64,000 bases of DNA from an uncultured Paracoccaceae bacterium (GCA_951812305.1 CATOSB010000019.1:1-64000); one strand, 5' to 3'. Shown: positions 1 through 9,093, counted from the stretch's first letter. Made by a program: numbers and translations. The notes: generated from the letters alone by a model not told the origin.

Positions 1-1008
1 CCAATGCATTGCGGGAAAATCGTAGAATGCCAGCAGTTCGGTTCGATCTTTCTGAAGCGAGGCGGTGGCTTTGGGGTACTTGTCTTCAAACGTTTTCACG
101 AAGAGATCGAACGCTTGTTCAGCTGACTTGCGCGTTTCAGCGCGCCAGATATCGTGCAGCATCGTTTTGGCTTTTGGCTGGGTGGACTTGGGAAAACAGT
201 TGAGGACGTTGCCCGTCTTATGCACCCAGCAGCGTTGTTGAGGTGTGCCCGGATAGGTTTCTTCAAGAGCGGCCCAGAATCCCAGAGCACCGTCTCCGAT
301 GGCCAATTTTGGAGTGTTGAGACCGCGTTCTCTGAGGCCGATTAGAACCTCCCTCCAGCTCTGTGTGCTTTCACGAGTGCCGTCCTCGATTGCCAGAAAT
401 TGTTTCTGACCACGGGTATTTACGCCGATCACGACCAGCGCGCGCAACTTGTGATCCTCGCCGCGTAAGCCACTGTGAATACCGTCGGCCCAGATGTAGA
501 CCCACTCGTCTTGGGACAGGTCTGCGGTGCGCCACGCCCTGTATTCAGCGGCCCATTCGGCCTTCAATCTGGCAACTGTTTTGGCCGAAAATCCGGTGGC
601 ATTAGCCCCGAGCAAACCCTTCAGCGCCGTTCCCATTTCGCCAGTGGAAATGCCTTTGAGGTAGAGCCAGGGGATCGCAGCCTGCAGCGTCTTGGTCTTG
701 CGCACGTAGGGCGGTACGAGCGCGGAGCGGAAACTCACTGGCTTGCCGGTTTTCGAGCGTATCTTTGGAATCTCTACGGTCACAGGTCCAACACCCGTTT
801 GGATTTCACGGGCGGGATGACTGCCATTACGTACCACCCCGGCGCGCCCGTCTGGTGTTTTGAGGTGAGCAAAGCGATCCATCAATTCCGCAAGCTCAGT
901 TTGAACGGCGGCTTGGATCAGAGCCTGCGCGCCCGTGCGCAAAAGCTCAGTCAACGGATCAAGGCTGACCTCTCGACCGGCAAATTCAACGATGTTAGTC
1001 TCGTCCAT
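1..1008 (-). CDS. IS256-family (mutator-type) transposase, 3' end outside window
   Basis: An open frame of 336 codons starts with ATG at 1008 and continues off the left edge. It reads as an IS256-family DDE transposase. The N-terminal half has the conserved stretch EIPKIRSKTGKPVSFRSA (about residues 79-96). The first catalytic Asp is in WADGIHSG (about 175) and the second in AIGDGALGFW (about 239). The third acidic residue lies beyond the window. The family is usually about 400 residues, so roughly 60-70 are missing at the C-terminus. No disruption is visible in the part seen, so it may be intact. Confidence 0.88.
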   Translation of the reverse strand, partial: MDETNIVEFAGREVSLDPLTELLRTGAQALIQAAVQTELAELMDRFAHLKTPDGRAGVVRNGSHPAREIQTGVGPVTVEIPKIRSKTGKPVSFRSALVPPYVRKTKTLQAAIPWLYLKGISTGEMGTALKGLLGANATGFSAKTVARLKAEWAAEYRAWRTADLSQDEWVYIWADGIHSGLRGEDHKLRALVVIGVNTRGQKQFLAIEDGTRESTQSWREVLIGLRERGLNTPKLAIGDGALGFWAALEETYPGTPQQRCWVHKTGNVLNCFPKSTQPKAKTMLHDIWRAETRKSAEQAFDLFVKTFEDKYPKATASLQKDRTELLAFYDFPAMHW

Positions 1009-1110
1009 GGTGGTGCGTCCTTCTTGGGTCGGATTGGGTTTTTGCAAAAACAATCCAAACAGATGCACCGCCAACACTCAAACCACGCGAACACCAGATT
1101 CAGCCATAAC
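1..1110 (-). mobile_element. IS256-family element, partial (runs off left edge)
   Basis: This is the 5' part of an IS256-type element lying on the minus strand. It holds the transposase N-terminal part plus about 100 bp of leader. The terminal inverted repeat should lie near 1090-1115, but I cannot fix it because the other end is outside the window. The right limit is therefore approximate. Confidence 0.7.
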
Positions 1111-1304
1111 TCACCTAGGGCCGGATCATCAGCAACGTTTCGGAAATAGCGCAGCGGTGTAACATTTCCGGAGACCTGCGAGGCATATCGCTCATTCTAA
1201 GCGAACTACCGCCGCGGCATATTTTCACCGAAATATCAAGAAGTTGAGCGCTCGGCTTGGTAGTGCCACCGAAAATGTGGAGGCTTAACGGACGAATTTG
1301 TTTG
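1009..1304. other. IS256 leader plus intergenic DNA, no gene seen
   Basis: The stretch between the IS256 transposase start and IS66 copy 1 holds the IS256 leader (to about 1110) and about 190 bp of ordinary intergenic DNA. Removing the IS66 joins 1304 directly to 2913, so this DNA is the original upstream region of the bufferin operon. I see no convincing ORF or RNA in it. Confidence 0.5.
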
Positions 1305-2904
1305 GTAACTCCCAAGCACCCCCCACGTTTGAGTGTTATTGTCAGTTTTATGGTGAGTCGAATTTGCCATTTTGCGCGTGTTTTTTTCTTTCTTGTCTGA
1401 ATTCTGTGGCGCCGGGTTGATTTCTCTGAATCAGTGGTGGGATGGATCAGGTTGCCGCCCTTGAACAACTTCTCGCCACGGCTCTGCGTCGGATCGCTGA
1501 GCTTGAAGCTGCGTTGGCGAGCATGGCGGAAGAGATCACGGACCTGCGCCGACAGTTGGCCAAGAACAGCAGCAATAGCAGCAAGCCCCCTTCAAGTGAT
1601 GGCCTGAAGAAGCCAGCCCCGCGCAGCCTGCGTGGCAAATCCGGAAAGAAAAGTGGCGGCCAAGTTGGCCACCGGGGCGACACCCTGCGCCAGACGTCAA
1701 CACCCGACTTTGTCGAACGGCATGAGGCGACGCATTGCAGCGCCTGTCAGAGCGCCCTGACGGCGGAGATGGTGAAAGGGATCGAGAAGCGTCAGGTGTT
1801 CGACTTGCCTGCGCCACGCCTGGAGGTCACCGAGCATCAGGCGGCGGTTTATTGTTGCGACCATTGTCGAGCCACGACGACGGCTGGCTTTCCCGATGGC
1901 GTGGCCGCGCATGTGCAATATGGCACGCGCATGCGGGCAGTGGCGGTCTATTGCAATGTTCAGCAGCTGATACCCGAGGATCGGGTCTGCCAGCTTATGC
2001 GCGACCTGTTTGGGGCCACCAGCTTGTGCGCGGCCAGCGTGACCAACTGGACGCGCGGCGCGGCAAATAAGATGGGTGTCGTGGTTGAACACATTCTCGC
2101 CCGGCTTGCCGAAGGCGGCGTTCGGCATCTGGACGAGACCGGACTTCGTGTTGCCGGCAAGCTGCACTGGCTGCACACGATCTGCGATACCGCCTTCACC
2201 CATTACCGCATCAGCGCCAAACGCGGTGCTGTTCCAACCTTCCTGACCGGCGGGACGATCATTCATGATCACTGGAAACCCTACTACGCCCATATGAGCG
2301 GAGTGGACGCCCACGCCCTCTGCGGGGCGCATCACTTGCGCGAACTCAAGGCCATCGAAGAGATCGAAAAAGAGCCTTGGGCGACGGAGATGAGCGCAGT
2401 GCTTCATAGCGCCAATCAGCTCAGATGCGCGGCTCAGGATCAAGGCGAGACCGAACTCCCGGAACTGGTTCGCCAGGGTATAGTCACCAGATACATGGCG
2501 ATCCTCGCCAAGGGGCTCGCCTTCCACGAACGCCGGCCCCCGCTGGCCAAAAGCCCCGGCACCCGCGGCCGAAAAGCCAGGCGGCCAGGCCACAACCTGC
2601 TCCTCCGCCTGCGTGACTACCGCGATGACGTTTTGCGATTCATCGCCGACTTCGCGGTCCCATTCACAAACAATCAGGCCGAACAGGACCTGCGCATGAT
2701 GAAGCTGCGCATGAAAATCTCGGGCACCTTCCGCACCCTCGAGGGCGCGCGGGTCTTCGCCGACATCAGGTCCGTCATCTCGACGGCCAGAAAACACCGG
2801 TTCAACATCCTGGAAATCCTGACCCTGTCACCACCTCAGATCATCGCACGGCTCTGACGGAACAAAACCCCGCAACCCTATCGGACAGGGTGCTTGGGAG
2901 TTAC
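1305..2904 (+). mobile_element. IS66-family element, copy 1 (1600 bp)
   Basis: The ends are the 17-bp inverted repeat GTAACTCCCAAGCACCC. A perfect 8-bp target duplication TTTGTTTG flanks it at 1297-1304 and 2905-2912, so this is a simple insertion. It lacks the tnpA and tnpB genes of classical IS66 and carries one transposase gene, as in the ISBst12 subgroup. The T-run near 1381 has seven Ts; most other copies here have eight, which explains 1600 versus 1601 bp. It lies about 130 bp upstream of the DUF2282 gene and may have cut off its upstream regulatory DNA. Confidence 0.96.
1442..2857 (+). CDS. IS66-family transposase (copy 1)
   Basis: This 471-residue transposase is the reference for the eight copies. 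In order it has a leucine-zipper-like N-terminal coiled coil (residues about 1-45), the Ser/Asn-rich SSNSSKPPSSD linker (43-53), and a zinc-finger region with two CxxC pairs (Cys 99/102 and 139/142). The DDE domain follows, with Asp231 in HLDETG, Asp276 in IHDHWKPYY and Glu414 in NNQAEQDLR. All three acidic residues are present and the frame is open, so it should be active. The copy-typing positions are Gly54, Ala292, Arg365 and Arg453. It catalyses movement of its own element. Confidence 0.96.
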   Translation: MDQVAALEQLLATALRRIAELEAALASMAEEITDLRRQLAKNSSNSSKPPSSDGLKKPAPRSLRGKSGKKSGGQVGHRGDTLRQTSTPDFVERHEATHCSACQSALTAEMVKGIEKRQVFDLPAPRLEVTEHQAAVYCCDHCRATTTAGFPDGVAAHVQYGTRMRAVAVYCNVQQLIPEDRVCQLMRDLFGATSLCAASVTNWTRGAANKMGVVVEHILARLAEGGVRHLDETGLRVAGKLHWLHTICDTAFTHYRISAKRGAVPTFLTGGTIIHDHWKPYYAHMSGVDAHALCGAHHLRELKAIEEIEKEPWATEMSAVLHSANQLRCAAQDQGETELPELVRQGIVTRYMAILAKGLAFHERRPPLAKSPGTRGRKARRPGHNLLLRLRDYRDDVLRFIADFAVPFTNNQAEQDLRMMKLRMKISGTFRTLEGARVFADIRSVISTARKHRFNILEILTLSPPQIIARL

Positions 2905-3034
2905 TTTGTTTGTAACAATCGATAACACACGCGTGGCTCACGCTTCTGTTAATGGAAGCCATGCGAAAGCTTCTCTAACTCATCCATATCGCAAGAACGC
3001 GATTGTGTTTTATTCAACCCTTGGGGAGAAGCTA

Positions 3035-3337
3035 ATGTCCACTACTGTAAAAACCCTCGCCGTTGCTGGTGCTGTTGCAGCTGCTGTTGCTGGTCACGCC
3101 ACGATTGCAAACGCTCAGGCACAAGAAAAGTGCTATGGCGTATCGCTCGCTGGTGAAAACGACTGCGCCGCGGGTCCTGGCACCACATGCGCCGGCACCT
3201 CGACCGTTGACTATCAGGGTAACGCCTGGACTCTGGTCGAAAAAGGCACCTGTGAAACTGCGGAAATCCCCGCTATGGATGACGGCACCCCGCGTATGGG
3301 TTCGCTCGAAGCGCTGGAGCGTGACCTGCCGGCATAA
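3035..3337 (+). CDS. bufA: DUF2282 / bufferin-1 type precursor peptide
   Basis: A 100-residue exported peptide. It has a signal peptide (MSTTVKTLAVAGAVAA onward, cleavage near NAQA) and then a short mature part with four cysteines, in KCYG, NDC, TTC and KGTC. This is the layout of DUF2282 family precursors, the bufferin-1/GigA type, in which an MNIO enzyme modifies cysteines and the product binds copper in the periplasm. I chose ATG 3035 because the sequence GGGGAGAAG sits just upstream and the signal peptide starts there; the longer frame from 2894 has no such signal. The next three genes are the expected maturation and partner genes. The peptide class is well supported, and the metal-buffering role is inferred from the family. 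Confidence 0.88.
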   Translation: MSTTVKTLAVAGAVAAAVAGHATIANAQAQEKCYGVSLAGENDCAAGPGTTCAGTSTVDYQGNAWTLVEKGTCETAEIPAMDDGTPRMGSLEALERDLPA

Positions 3338-3352
3338 ATACGGTAGAATTTG

Positions 3353-3380
3353 CGGGGCGCAGGCAGAAATGCCTGCCCCC
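3353..3380 (+). terminator. Hairpin between precursor and modification genes (attenuator)
   Basis: CAGGCA-GAAA-TGCCTG with G-rich and C-rich extensions forms a stable GNRA-loop hairpin, followed by a moderately T-rich stretch. Its position between the precursor gene and the enzyme gene suggests partial termination or mRNA protection, so that the peptide is made in excess over BufB. Confidence 0.6.
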
Positions 3381-3404
3381 GTTTCTATTTGGGGTATCTG
3401 ACAA

Positions 3405-4262
3405 ATGCTGGATGCGACGCACAGATTTGAACGCCTGCCCGATGCGCCGGGCGTTGGTTACAAGCCGCAGCATTTTTCCGACATCCTTGAAAACCCGGGC
3501 AACGTAGCATGGCTGGAAGTCCACGCTGAGAATTACATGGGCGATGGCGGGCGGCCACTGGCGCAGCTGCGTCATTTATCTGAACGGTTTCCGATTTCGG
3601 TGCATGGCGTCGGTCTGTCGATTGGTGGCGAGGGTGCTCTCGATCAAGAGCACTTGGCGCGGCTCAAACATCTTGTCGGATGGCTGAATCCGGCAAGTTT
3701 TTCAGAACACTTGGCGTGGTCAACGCATGATGCGCATTTCCTGAACGACCTTTTGCCCCTACCATATACCGAGGCGACGCTGAAAACCGTCTGCGATCAC
3801 ATTGACGAGGTGCAGGAAGCGATCGGACGGCAGATGTTGTTGGAAAACCCATCAACGTATCTTTGGTTTGAAGAAACAACGATGCAGGAAGTCGACTTTC
3901 TGAACGAAATCGCCAGACGAACCGGCTGCGGCCTGCTTCTGGACGTGAACAACGTTTTCGTCAGCGCGACGAACCCGCAAACGGACCCGATTTCCTATAT
4001 CGACGCCTTCCCGCTCGACAAAGTAGGCGAAATCCATCTGGGCGGCCACGATGAGGACGCCGACGAGACTGGCGCGCCATTGTTGATTGATAGCCACGCC
4101 CGCGAGGTGGTCTATCCGGTCTGGGCGCTTTATGAACACACGATCCAACGCGGTGGCGCAAAGCCGACGTTGATTGAATGGGATACAGATGTTCCCGATT
4201 GGCCGACGCTTTCGGCTGAAGCAGACCGCGCTGCGCCGATTCTGGCAACGGCTCTGGCATGA
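3405..4262 (+). CDS. bufB: DUF692 MNIO-family enzyme (bufferin maturation)
   Basis: A 285-residue protein of the DUF692 (multinuclear non-haem iron oxidase) family, a TIM barrel that modifies cysteines of RiPP precursors. Metal-binding family motifs are visible: EVHAENYMG (about residues 38-46), the SVHGVGLSIGG stretch (about 65-75), SEHLAWS (about 99-105), LLENPSTYL (about 145-153), LLLDVNNVFVS (about 179-189) and EIHLGGHDED (about 211-220). The length is normal for the family. It starts 67 bp after the precursor stop and its stop overlaps the next start (ATGA at 4259). Substrate assignment to the neighbouring DUF2282 peptide is inferred from operon structure. Confidence 0.93.
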   Translation: MLDATHRFERLPDAPGVGYKPQHFSDILENPGNVAWLEVHAENYMGDGGRPLAQLRHLSERFPISVHGVGLSIGGEGALDQEHLARLKHLVGWLNPASFSEHLAWSTHDAHFLNDLLPLPYTEATLKTVCDHIDEVQEAIGRQMLLENPSTYLWFEETTMQEVDFLNEIARRTGCGLLLDVNNVFVSATNPQTDPISYIDAFPLDKVGEIHLGGHDEDADETGAPLLIDSHAREVVYPVWALYEHTIQRGGAKPTLIEWDTDVPDWPTLSAEADRAAPILATALA

Positions 4263-5011
4263 GCGTCAGTCAAACCGATTTCACGCGGGCCGTTCTGGAC
4301 CCGTCACTTTCCGCACCTCCCGGTCTTTCCAATCCTGACGGCGCACAAGCAAGCAAGCGATTTGACGTATACCGCAACAACGTGACGGTCAGCCTGATCA
4401 ACGCGCTGTCCACCGCCTTCCCGGCAATCGCGAAGATACTTGGTGAAGAAAACTTCAAGCGCGTTGCGAATGTATATCTGCGCCAGCATCCGCCGACCTC
4501 GCCCTTGCTGATGTTCTATGGCGCTGAAATGCCGGAATTCCTTGCCGATTTTGAGCCTGTGAAATCTCTTGGCTATCTGCCGGATCTTGCGCGTTTGGAA
4601 CTCGCGCTTCGCCGTTCCTACCATGCCGAAGACGCCTCATCGGTCTCGCCGGAGACTTTTCAATCTTTACCCGCAGATCAACTGATGGCGTCGCGCCTGC
4701 GATTTGCGCCTTCGGTAATGCTGGAACGCTCGCGTTGGCCGGTCGAGGCAATTTGGCGGTTCCAGATGGAAGAAGGCGCACCCGAACCCTCGGCGGGCGG
4801 GCAGAACGTACTGGTCACCCGCCCTGAATTTGACCCGGTGGTAACTGCACTGCCGCCCGGTGGCGGGACTTTTGTGGCGACGTTGATGAAAAGTACGAAA
4901 TTCGCCAACGCGGTGGATTCCGCCACGGAACAAGTGCCGGATTTCGATCTGACCCAGACTTTCGGCATTCTCATTGCGGGTGCCGCAATAACAGAACTGA
5001 ACGAGGACTGA
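4259..5011 (+). CDS. bufC: DUF2063 family protein (MNIO partner)
   Basis: A 250-residue protein that starts inside the stop codon of the DUF692 gene (ATGA overlap), so translation is coupled. The N-terminal part, with FTRAVLDP, FDVYRNNV and LSTAFPAI, is typical of the DUF2063 domain. Proteins of this family are the usual partner of DUF692 enzymes and are thought to bind and present the precursor leader; an older 'DNA-binding' label for the domain is poorly founded. The C-terminal part is less conserved. It is followed after 3 bp by the DoxX gene. Confidence 0.88.
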   Translation: MSVSQTDFTRAVLDPSLSAPPGLSNPDGAQASKRFDVYRNNVTVSLINALSTAFPAIAKILGEENFKRVANVYLRQHPPTSPLLMFYGAEMPEFLADFEPVKSLGYLPDLARLELALRRSYHAEDASSVSPETFQSLPADQLMASRLRFAPSVMLERSRWPVEAIWRFQMEEGAPEPSAGGQNVLVTRPEFDPVVTALPPGGGTFVATLMKSTKFANAVDSATEQVPDFDLTQTFGILIAGAAITELNED

Positions 5012-5014
5012 CCA

Positions 5015-5581
5015 ATGAACGCCCTGATTTCCTTACATAACGCGATTTTTGATCGGTTTGAGCGGTTGGAGCCTGTCCTCTTACCCACCCTAGCCCGCCT
5101 GATCTTTGCCGGCGTGTTGCTTGTATTCTTCTGGAAATCAGCGCTGACAAAACTGACGGGGCCATTTTCGCTCGACACCGGCGCGTTCATCCAGATCTTC
5201 CCACGCAAGTTCGAGGCGTTGGGCTATGACCCGTCCGGGTTTGGCGCGCTTGACAGGTTGATTGTCTATGCGGGCAGTTATGGCGAACTGATCCTGCCCC
5301 TGTTGATCGTGATTGGCTTGTTCACCCGGATTGCAGCGCTAGGCATGGTCGTATTCGTCGGGGTCATGACTTATGTCGACATCTATGCCGCGAAACATGC
5401 GGCATGGGGCCAGTGGTTTGACAACATTGCAGAATTCGATCCAGCATTAAAGGCGATTGGACTCGCGGATAGCCGTTTCTGGTGGGTGTTTCTGCTGCTT
5501 TACCTCGTGATGCGCGGTGCGGGGGCCCTATCGGTCGACCGGTTCCTGTTTGGTCCTCGCGATGAGTCTGAGGCGGCTTGA
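5015..5581 (+). CDS. DoxX family membrane protein
   Basis: A 188-residue integral membrane protein with about four predicted membrane segments: around LPTLARLIFAGVLLVFFW, LILPLLIVIGLFTRIAALGMVVFVGVM, and a C-terminal segment before DRFLFGPRDE. DoxX-family proteins are the fourth gene of many bufferin or gold-induced (gig) operons. Their role there is probably quinone-linked redox or membrane support, which is not proven. It closes the four-gene operon. An IS982-family element is inserted 10 bp after the stop, leaving the reading frame intact. Confidence 0.88.
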   Translation: MNALISLHNAIFDRFERLEPVLLPTLARLIFAGVLLVFFWKSALTKLTGPFSLDTGAFIQIFPRKFEALGYDPSGFGALDRLIVYAGSYGELILPLLIVIGLFTRIAALGMVVFVGVMTYVDIYAAKHAAWGQWFDNIAEFDPALKAIGLADSRFWWVFLLLYLVMRGAGALSVDRFLFGPRDESEAA

Positions 5582-5660
5582 ACTCTTAGAAACCCCGATT
5601 CTGGATAAGACGTTGGCGTCACCAGTGCACTACTCGACAGAATTTTTTCGTAGTTTTTTG

Positions 5661-7261
5661 GTAACTCCCAAGCACCCCCCACGTTTGAGTGTTATTGTCA
5701 GTTTTATGGTGAGTCGAATTTGCCATTTTGCGCGTGTTTTTTTTCTTTCTTGTCTGAATTCTGTGGCGCCGGGTTGATTTCTCTGAATCAGTGGTGGGAT
5801 GGATCAGGTTGCCGCCCTTGAACAACTTCTCGCCACGGCTCTGCGTCGGATCGCTGAGCTTGAAGCTGCGTTGGCGAGCATGGCGGAAGAGATCACGGAC
5901 CTGCGCCGACAGTTGGCCAAGAACAGCAGCAATAGCAGCAAGCCCCCTTCAAGTGATGGCCTGAAGAAGCCAGCCCCGCGCAGCCTGCGTGGCAAATCCG
6001 GAAAGAAAAGTGGCGGCCAAGTTGGCCACCGGGGCGACACCCTGCGCCAGACGTCAACACCCGACTTTGTCGAACGGCATGAGGCGACGCATTGCAGCGC
6101 CTGTCAGAGCGCCCTGACGGCGGAGATGGTGAAAGGGATCGAGAAGCGTCAGGTGTTCGACTTGCCTGCGCCACGCCTGGAGGTCACCGAGCATCAGGCG
6201 GCGGTTTATTGTTGCGACCATTGTCGAGCCACGACGACGGCTGGCTTTCCCGATGGCGTGGCCGCGCATGTGCAATATGGCACGCGCATGCGGGCAGTGG
6301 CGGTCTATTGCAATGTTCAGCAGCTGATACCCGAGGATCGGGTCTGCCAGCTTATGCGCGACCTGTTTGGGGCCACCAGCTTGTGCGCGGCCAGCGTGAC
6401 CAACTGGACGCGCGGCGCGGCAAATAAGATGGGTGTCGTGGTTGAACACATTCTCGCCCGGCTTGCCGAAGGCGGCGTTCGGCATCTGGACGAGACCGGA
6501 CTTCGTGTTGCCGGCAAGCTGCACTGGCTGCACACGATCTGCGATACCGCCTTCACCCATTACCGCATCAGCGCCAAACGCGGTGCTGTTCCAACCTTCC
6601 TGACCGGCGGGACGATCATTCATGATCACTGGAAACCCTACTACGCCCATATGAGCGGAGTGGACGCCCACGCCCTCTGCGGGGCGCATCACTTGCGCGA
6701 ACTCAAGGCCATCGAAGAGATCGAAAAAGAGCCTTGGGCGACGGAGATGAGCGCAGTGCTTCATAGCGCCAATCAGCTCAGATGCGCGGCTCAGGATCAA
6801 GGCGAGACCGAACTCCCGGAACTGGTTCGCCAGGGTATAGTCACCAGATACATGGCGATCCTCGCCAAGGGGCTCGCCTTCCACGAACGCCAGCCCCCGC
6901 TGGCCAAAAGCCCCGGCACCCGCGGCCGAAAAGCCAGGCGGCCAGGCCACAACCTGCTCCTCCGCCTGCGTGACTACCGCGATGACGTTTTGCGATTCAT
7001 CGCCGACTTCGCGGTCCCATTCACAAACAATCAGGCCGAACAGGACCTGCGCATGATGAAGCTGCGCATGAAAATCTCGGGCACCTTCCGCACCCTCGAG
7101 GGCGCGCGGGTCTTCGCCGACATCAGGTCCGTCATCTCGACGGCCAGAAAACACCGGTTCAACATCCTGGAAATCCTGACCCTGTCACCACCTCAGATCA
7201 TCGCACGGCTCTGACGGAACAAAACCCCGCAACCCTATCGGACAGGGTGCTTGGGAGTTAC
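5661..7261 (+). mobile_element. IS66-family element, copy 2 (1601 bp), nested in IS982
   Basis: Complete, with a perfect 8-bp duplication GTTTTTTG at 5653-5660 and 7262-7269. It sits inside the 3' end of the IS982 passenger gene, so it came later than that IS982. Confidence 0.96.
5799..7214 (+). CDS. IS66-family transposase (copy 2)
   Basis: Full-length, 471 residues. It differs from copy 1 by Gln instead of Arg at residue 365. Its protein is identical to copies 6 and 8. The catalytic DDE residues are intact. Confidence 0.95.
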   Translation: MDQVAALEQLLATALRRIAELEAALASMAEEITDLRRQLAKNSSNSSKPPSSDGLKKPAPRSLRGKSGKKSGGQVGHRGDTLRQTSTPDFVERHEATHCSACQSALTAEMVKGIEKRQVFDLPAPRLEVTEHQAAVYCCDHCRATTTAGFPDGVAAHVQYGTRMRAVAVYCNVQQLIPEDRVCQLMRDLFGATSLCAASVTNWTRGAANKMGVVVEHILARLAEGGVRHLDETGLRVAGKLHWLHTICDTAFTHYRISAKRGAVPTFLTGGTIIHDHWKPYYAHMSGVDAHALCGAHHLRELKAIEEIEKEPWATEMSAVLHSANQLRCAAQDQGETELPELVRQGIVTRYMAILAKGLAFHERQPPLAKSPGTRGRKARRPGHNLLLRLRDYRDDVLRFIADFAVPFTNNQAEQDLRMMKLRMKISGTFRTLEGARVFADIRSVISTARKHRFNILEILTLSPPQIIARL

Positions 7262-7679
7262 GTTTTTTGATTCGTTTTTTACGATACTCGTTGACCCTTT
7301 TTCGCAGAGGGTTGCGATGAGGGATTTCCACCATTGTTATGGAAATGATCCTCGGTTCTCTCAAAGCCTCATTTGGCTCCAGTTCAACGGCAATTCCGCC
7401 AAACTCTCCAAGAAATAGAACATTTGAAACGGTTTCGTGATCTGCTTTGAATGTATCAGGGTCATTTTTCCGTACGTGTTTCGGGATGATCACCTGAAAG
7501 GGAGTGGCAGCCATCAGATCGAGCACAAGTGTCATGGTTCTTTTAGGGAGCGCAGCCAGTTCATTGAGCTTATCCGTGAGGGCGTAGAAACGGTTGGGGT
7601 CCTCTTCCATCATGTCGAACATGAGGTCCCGGATCTTCTCATAAGCGAGATCTTCGTTGATTGGGAAGTTGTTCTCCAT
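7262..7679 (-). pseudogene. IS982 passenger gene, C-terminus cut off by IS66 copy 2
   Basis: Same gene as the intact copy at 50760-51200 (see there). It starts at ATG 7679 and reads for about 135 codons before running into IS66 copy 2. As it stands the frame ends inside the IS (stop at 7185), replacing the basic C-terminus by IS-derived residues. The original last codons lie on the other side of the IS66, around 5631-5660. Confidence 0.75.
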
Positions 7680-7807
7680 GGCGCGCACCTTTTGCCCCGT
7701 GTTGACCAGCCTGAATGCCCCCGTGATTAGTATGGGGTGAGAGGGGTTTCCAGGTACGTTGCCCCATGATTCAAGGTTCAAAAGCGACACAATATGGACC
7801 GCCACTC

Positions 7808-8701
7808 ATGTCGATCACTAACACCGCACTTTTTGTCTGTCTCGATGATTTTGCAAAAACCTACGAGGACTGGGAGCGCCACCGGTTGATCCCCTCGGGT
7901 CGTCAGAGGCTTCGCTCCGGCAAGCTGACCCTGGGGGAGAGCCTGTTCATCATGGTCTTGTTTCACTTGTCGCCGTTCAAGGACTTCAAACATTATTGGA
8001 TTTATGGCGTTGAGCAGAAATACCGTGACTGCTTTGGCAACCTCCCGAGCTATGGTCGGTTTGTCAGCCTCATGCCAAGATTAATGGTGCCGTTTTGCAT
8101 ACTGCTGCACTGCTTCAGCGGTGAAAAAACCGGCGTCTATTTTGCCGACAGCACTAAGCTCGCGGTCTGCCACAATGCCCGCATTAATCGAAACAAGGTC
8201 TTCAAGGGGCTGGCAAAGCGCGGTCGCAGCACAATGGGCTGGTTCTTTGGCTTCAAACTGCATCTAATCATCAACAACAAGGGGGAGATCATGGCCGTCA
8301 AAATCACGGCAGGTAATGTCGATGATCGAAAGCCGTTTGAAGCCATGATCGCGGGCCTCGAAGGCAAAATATTTGCTGATAAGGGCTATATCTCCAAATC
8401 CCTCTTCCAACGGCTCTGGCAGCGTGGCCTCCACCTCGTCACCGGCATTCGCCGCAACATGAAAAACTATCTCCTGCCAATCCTGAACAAAATCCTGTTG
8501 CGAAGGCGGTTCATCATCGAAACTCTGTTCGATAAGTTGAAAACCAGCATGGGACTGGAACACACTCGACACAGATCGCCTGCCAACGCATTCGTACACC
8601 TCATCTCGTGTGTCGCAGCCTATATGCTCGGGAAAACCAAAGTTAAAATGGGACCCATAACCGTGCCGGAAACAATCAGGCAGGTCGAATACCAGATATA
8701 G
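7808..8701 (+). CDS. IS982-family transposase
   Basis: A 297-residue DDE transposase from ATG 7808. Signature stretches are YFADSTKLAVCHNARI with the first Asp, KVFKGLAKRGRSTMGWFFGFKLHLI, and GNVDDR. Further conserved parts are FADKGYIS with the next acidic position and RRFIIETLFDKLKT with the final Glu. These are diagnostic of IS982. Length matches the family and the frame is open. It is transcribed divergently from the passenger gene, with the two starts about 130 bp apart. Confidence 0.95.
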   Translation: MSITNTALFVCLDDFAKTYEDWERHRLIPSGRQRLRSGKLTLGESLFIMVLFHLSPFKDFKHYWIYGVEQKYRDCFGNLPSYGRFVSLMPRLMVPFCILLHCFSGEKTGVYFADSTKLAVCHNARINRNKVFKGLAKRGRSTMGWFFGFKLHLIINNKGEIMAVKITAGNVDDRKPFEAMIAGLEGKIFADKGYISKSLFQRLWQRGLHLVTGIRRNMKNYLLPILNKILLRRRFIIETLFDKLKTSMGLEHTRHRSPANAFVHLISCVAAYMLGKTKVKMGPITVPETIRQVEYQI

Positions 8702-8721
8702 CGCTTATCCAGAACTCAGGT

Positions 8722-9093
8722 TTAGAAATGCGCCTTCGGTTCATCGGGTTTGCCTGCGGCAACCGCCAGCAACCCGGCAAGGCCCGCAAATGCAATCGGG
8801 AACATGGTGAACACGCCAAATCCGAAAGCATAGTACATGCCCGCCGCGGAAATCAGCAACAGGATGCCACCCCATAACGCCCGTGCGCGAGACATGGCGC
8901 CGCCTGCTATCGCCAGTGCGGGTGCGGCAATCGACATGAAACGAATAAGTCCGGGATTTTCCGGCCCATCGGAGAGATTGATATTCTCTGATTCCGCCCA
9001 GTTCAGGAATTCCAGCCATCCATAGCTGAAAAACCCGACGATCATCCCAACGATTCCGGCGATGATACCCAGAACCAACGCGGCGTTACGCAT
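8722..9093 (-). CDS. Small integral membrane protein, unknown function
   Basis: A 123-residue hydrophobic protein with about four membrane segments (LVLGIIAGIVGMIVGFFSYG, SIAAPALAIAGGAM, ALWGGILLLISAAGMYYAF, IAFAGLAGLLAVAAG) and a short charged tail. I chose ATG 9093 because AGGAGAG lies about 7 bp upstream; the longer frame adds only an arginine run. Its TAA stop falls in the IS982 target duplication and is preserved. I do not recognise the family. It is convergent to the DoxX gene, and the neighbour upstream is the YffB-like gene. Confidence 0.7.
   Translation of the reverse strand: MRNAALVLGIIAGIVGMIVGFFSYGWLEFLNWAESENINLSDGPENPGLIRFMSIAAPALAIAGGAMSRARALWGGILLLISAAGMYYAFGFGVFTMFPIAFAGLAGLLAVAAGKPDEPKAHF

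Larger units (their letters stand above)
5592..8721 (+). mobile_element. IS982-family element with passenger gene, split by IS66 copy 2
   Basis: The ends are imperfect inverted repeats sharing TTCTGGATAAG at the same distance from the tips. The flanks carry the 6-bp direct repeat TTAGAA (5586-5591 and 8722-8727). Removing IS66 copy 2 and its duplication leaves about 1521 bp, long for IS982 (about 1 kb), because a second gene lies divergent to the transposase. The original target was the 8-bp gap between the convergent DoxX gene and a membrane-protein gene; both stop codons survive. Confidence 0.88.

Noticed and set aside
1697..2797. Open minus-strand frame of 366 codons, repeated in each IS66 copy
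   Set aside because: It is the antisense of the DDE domain of the transposase. GC-rich codon use leaves it open; it has no start context or family features.
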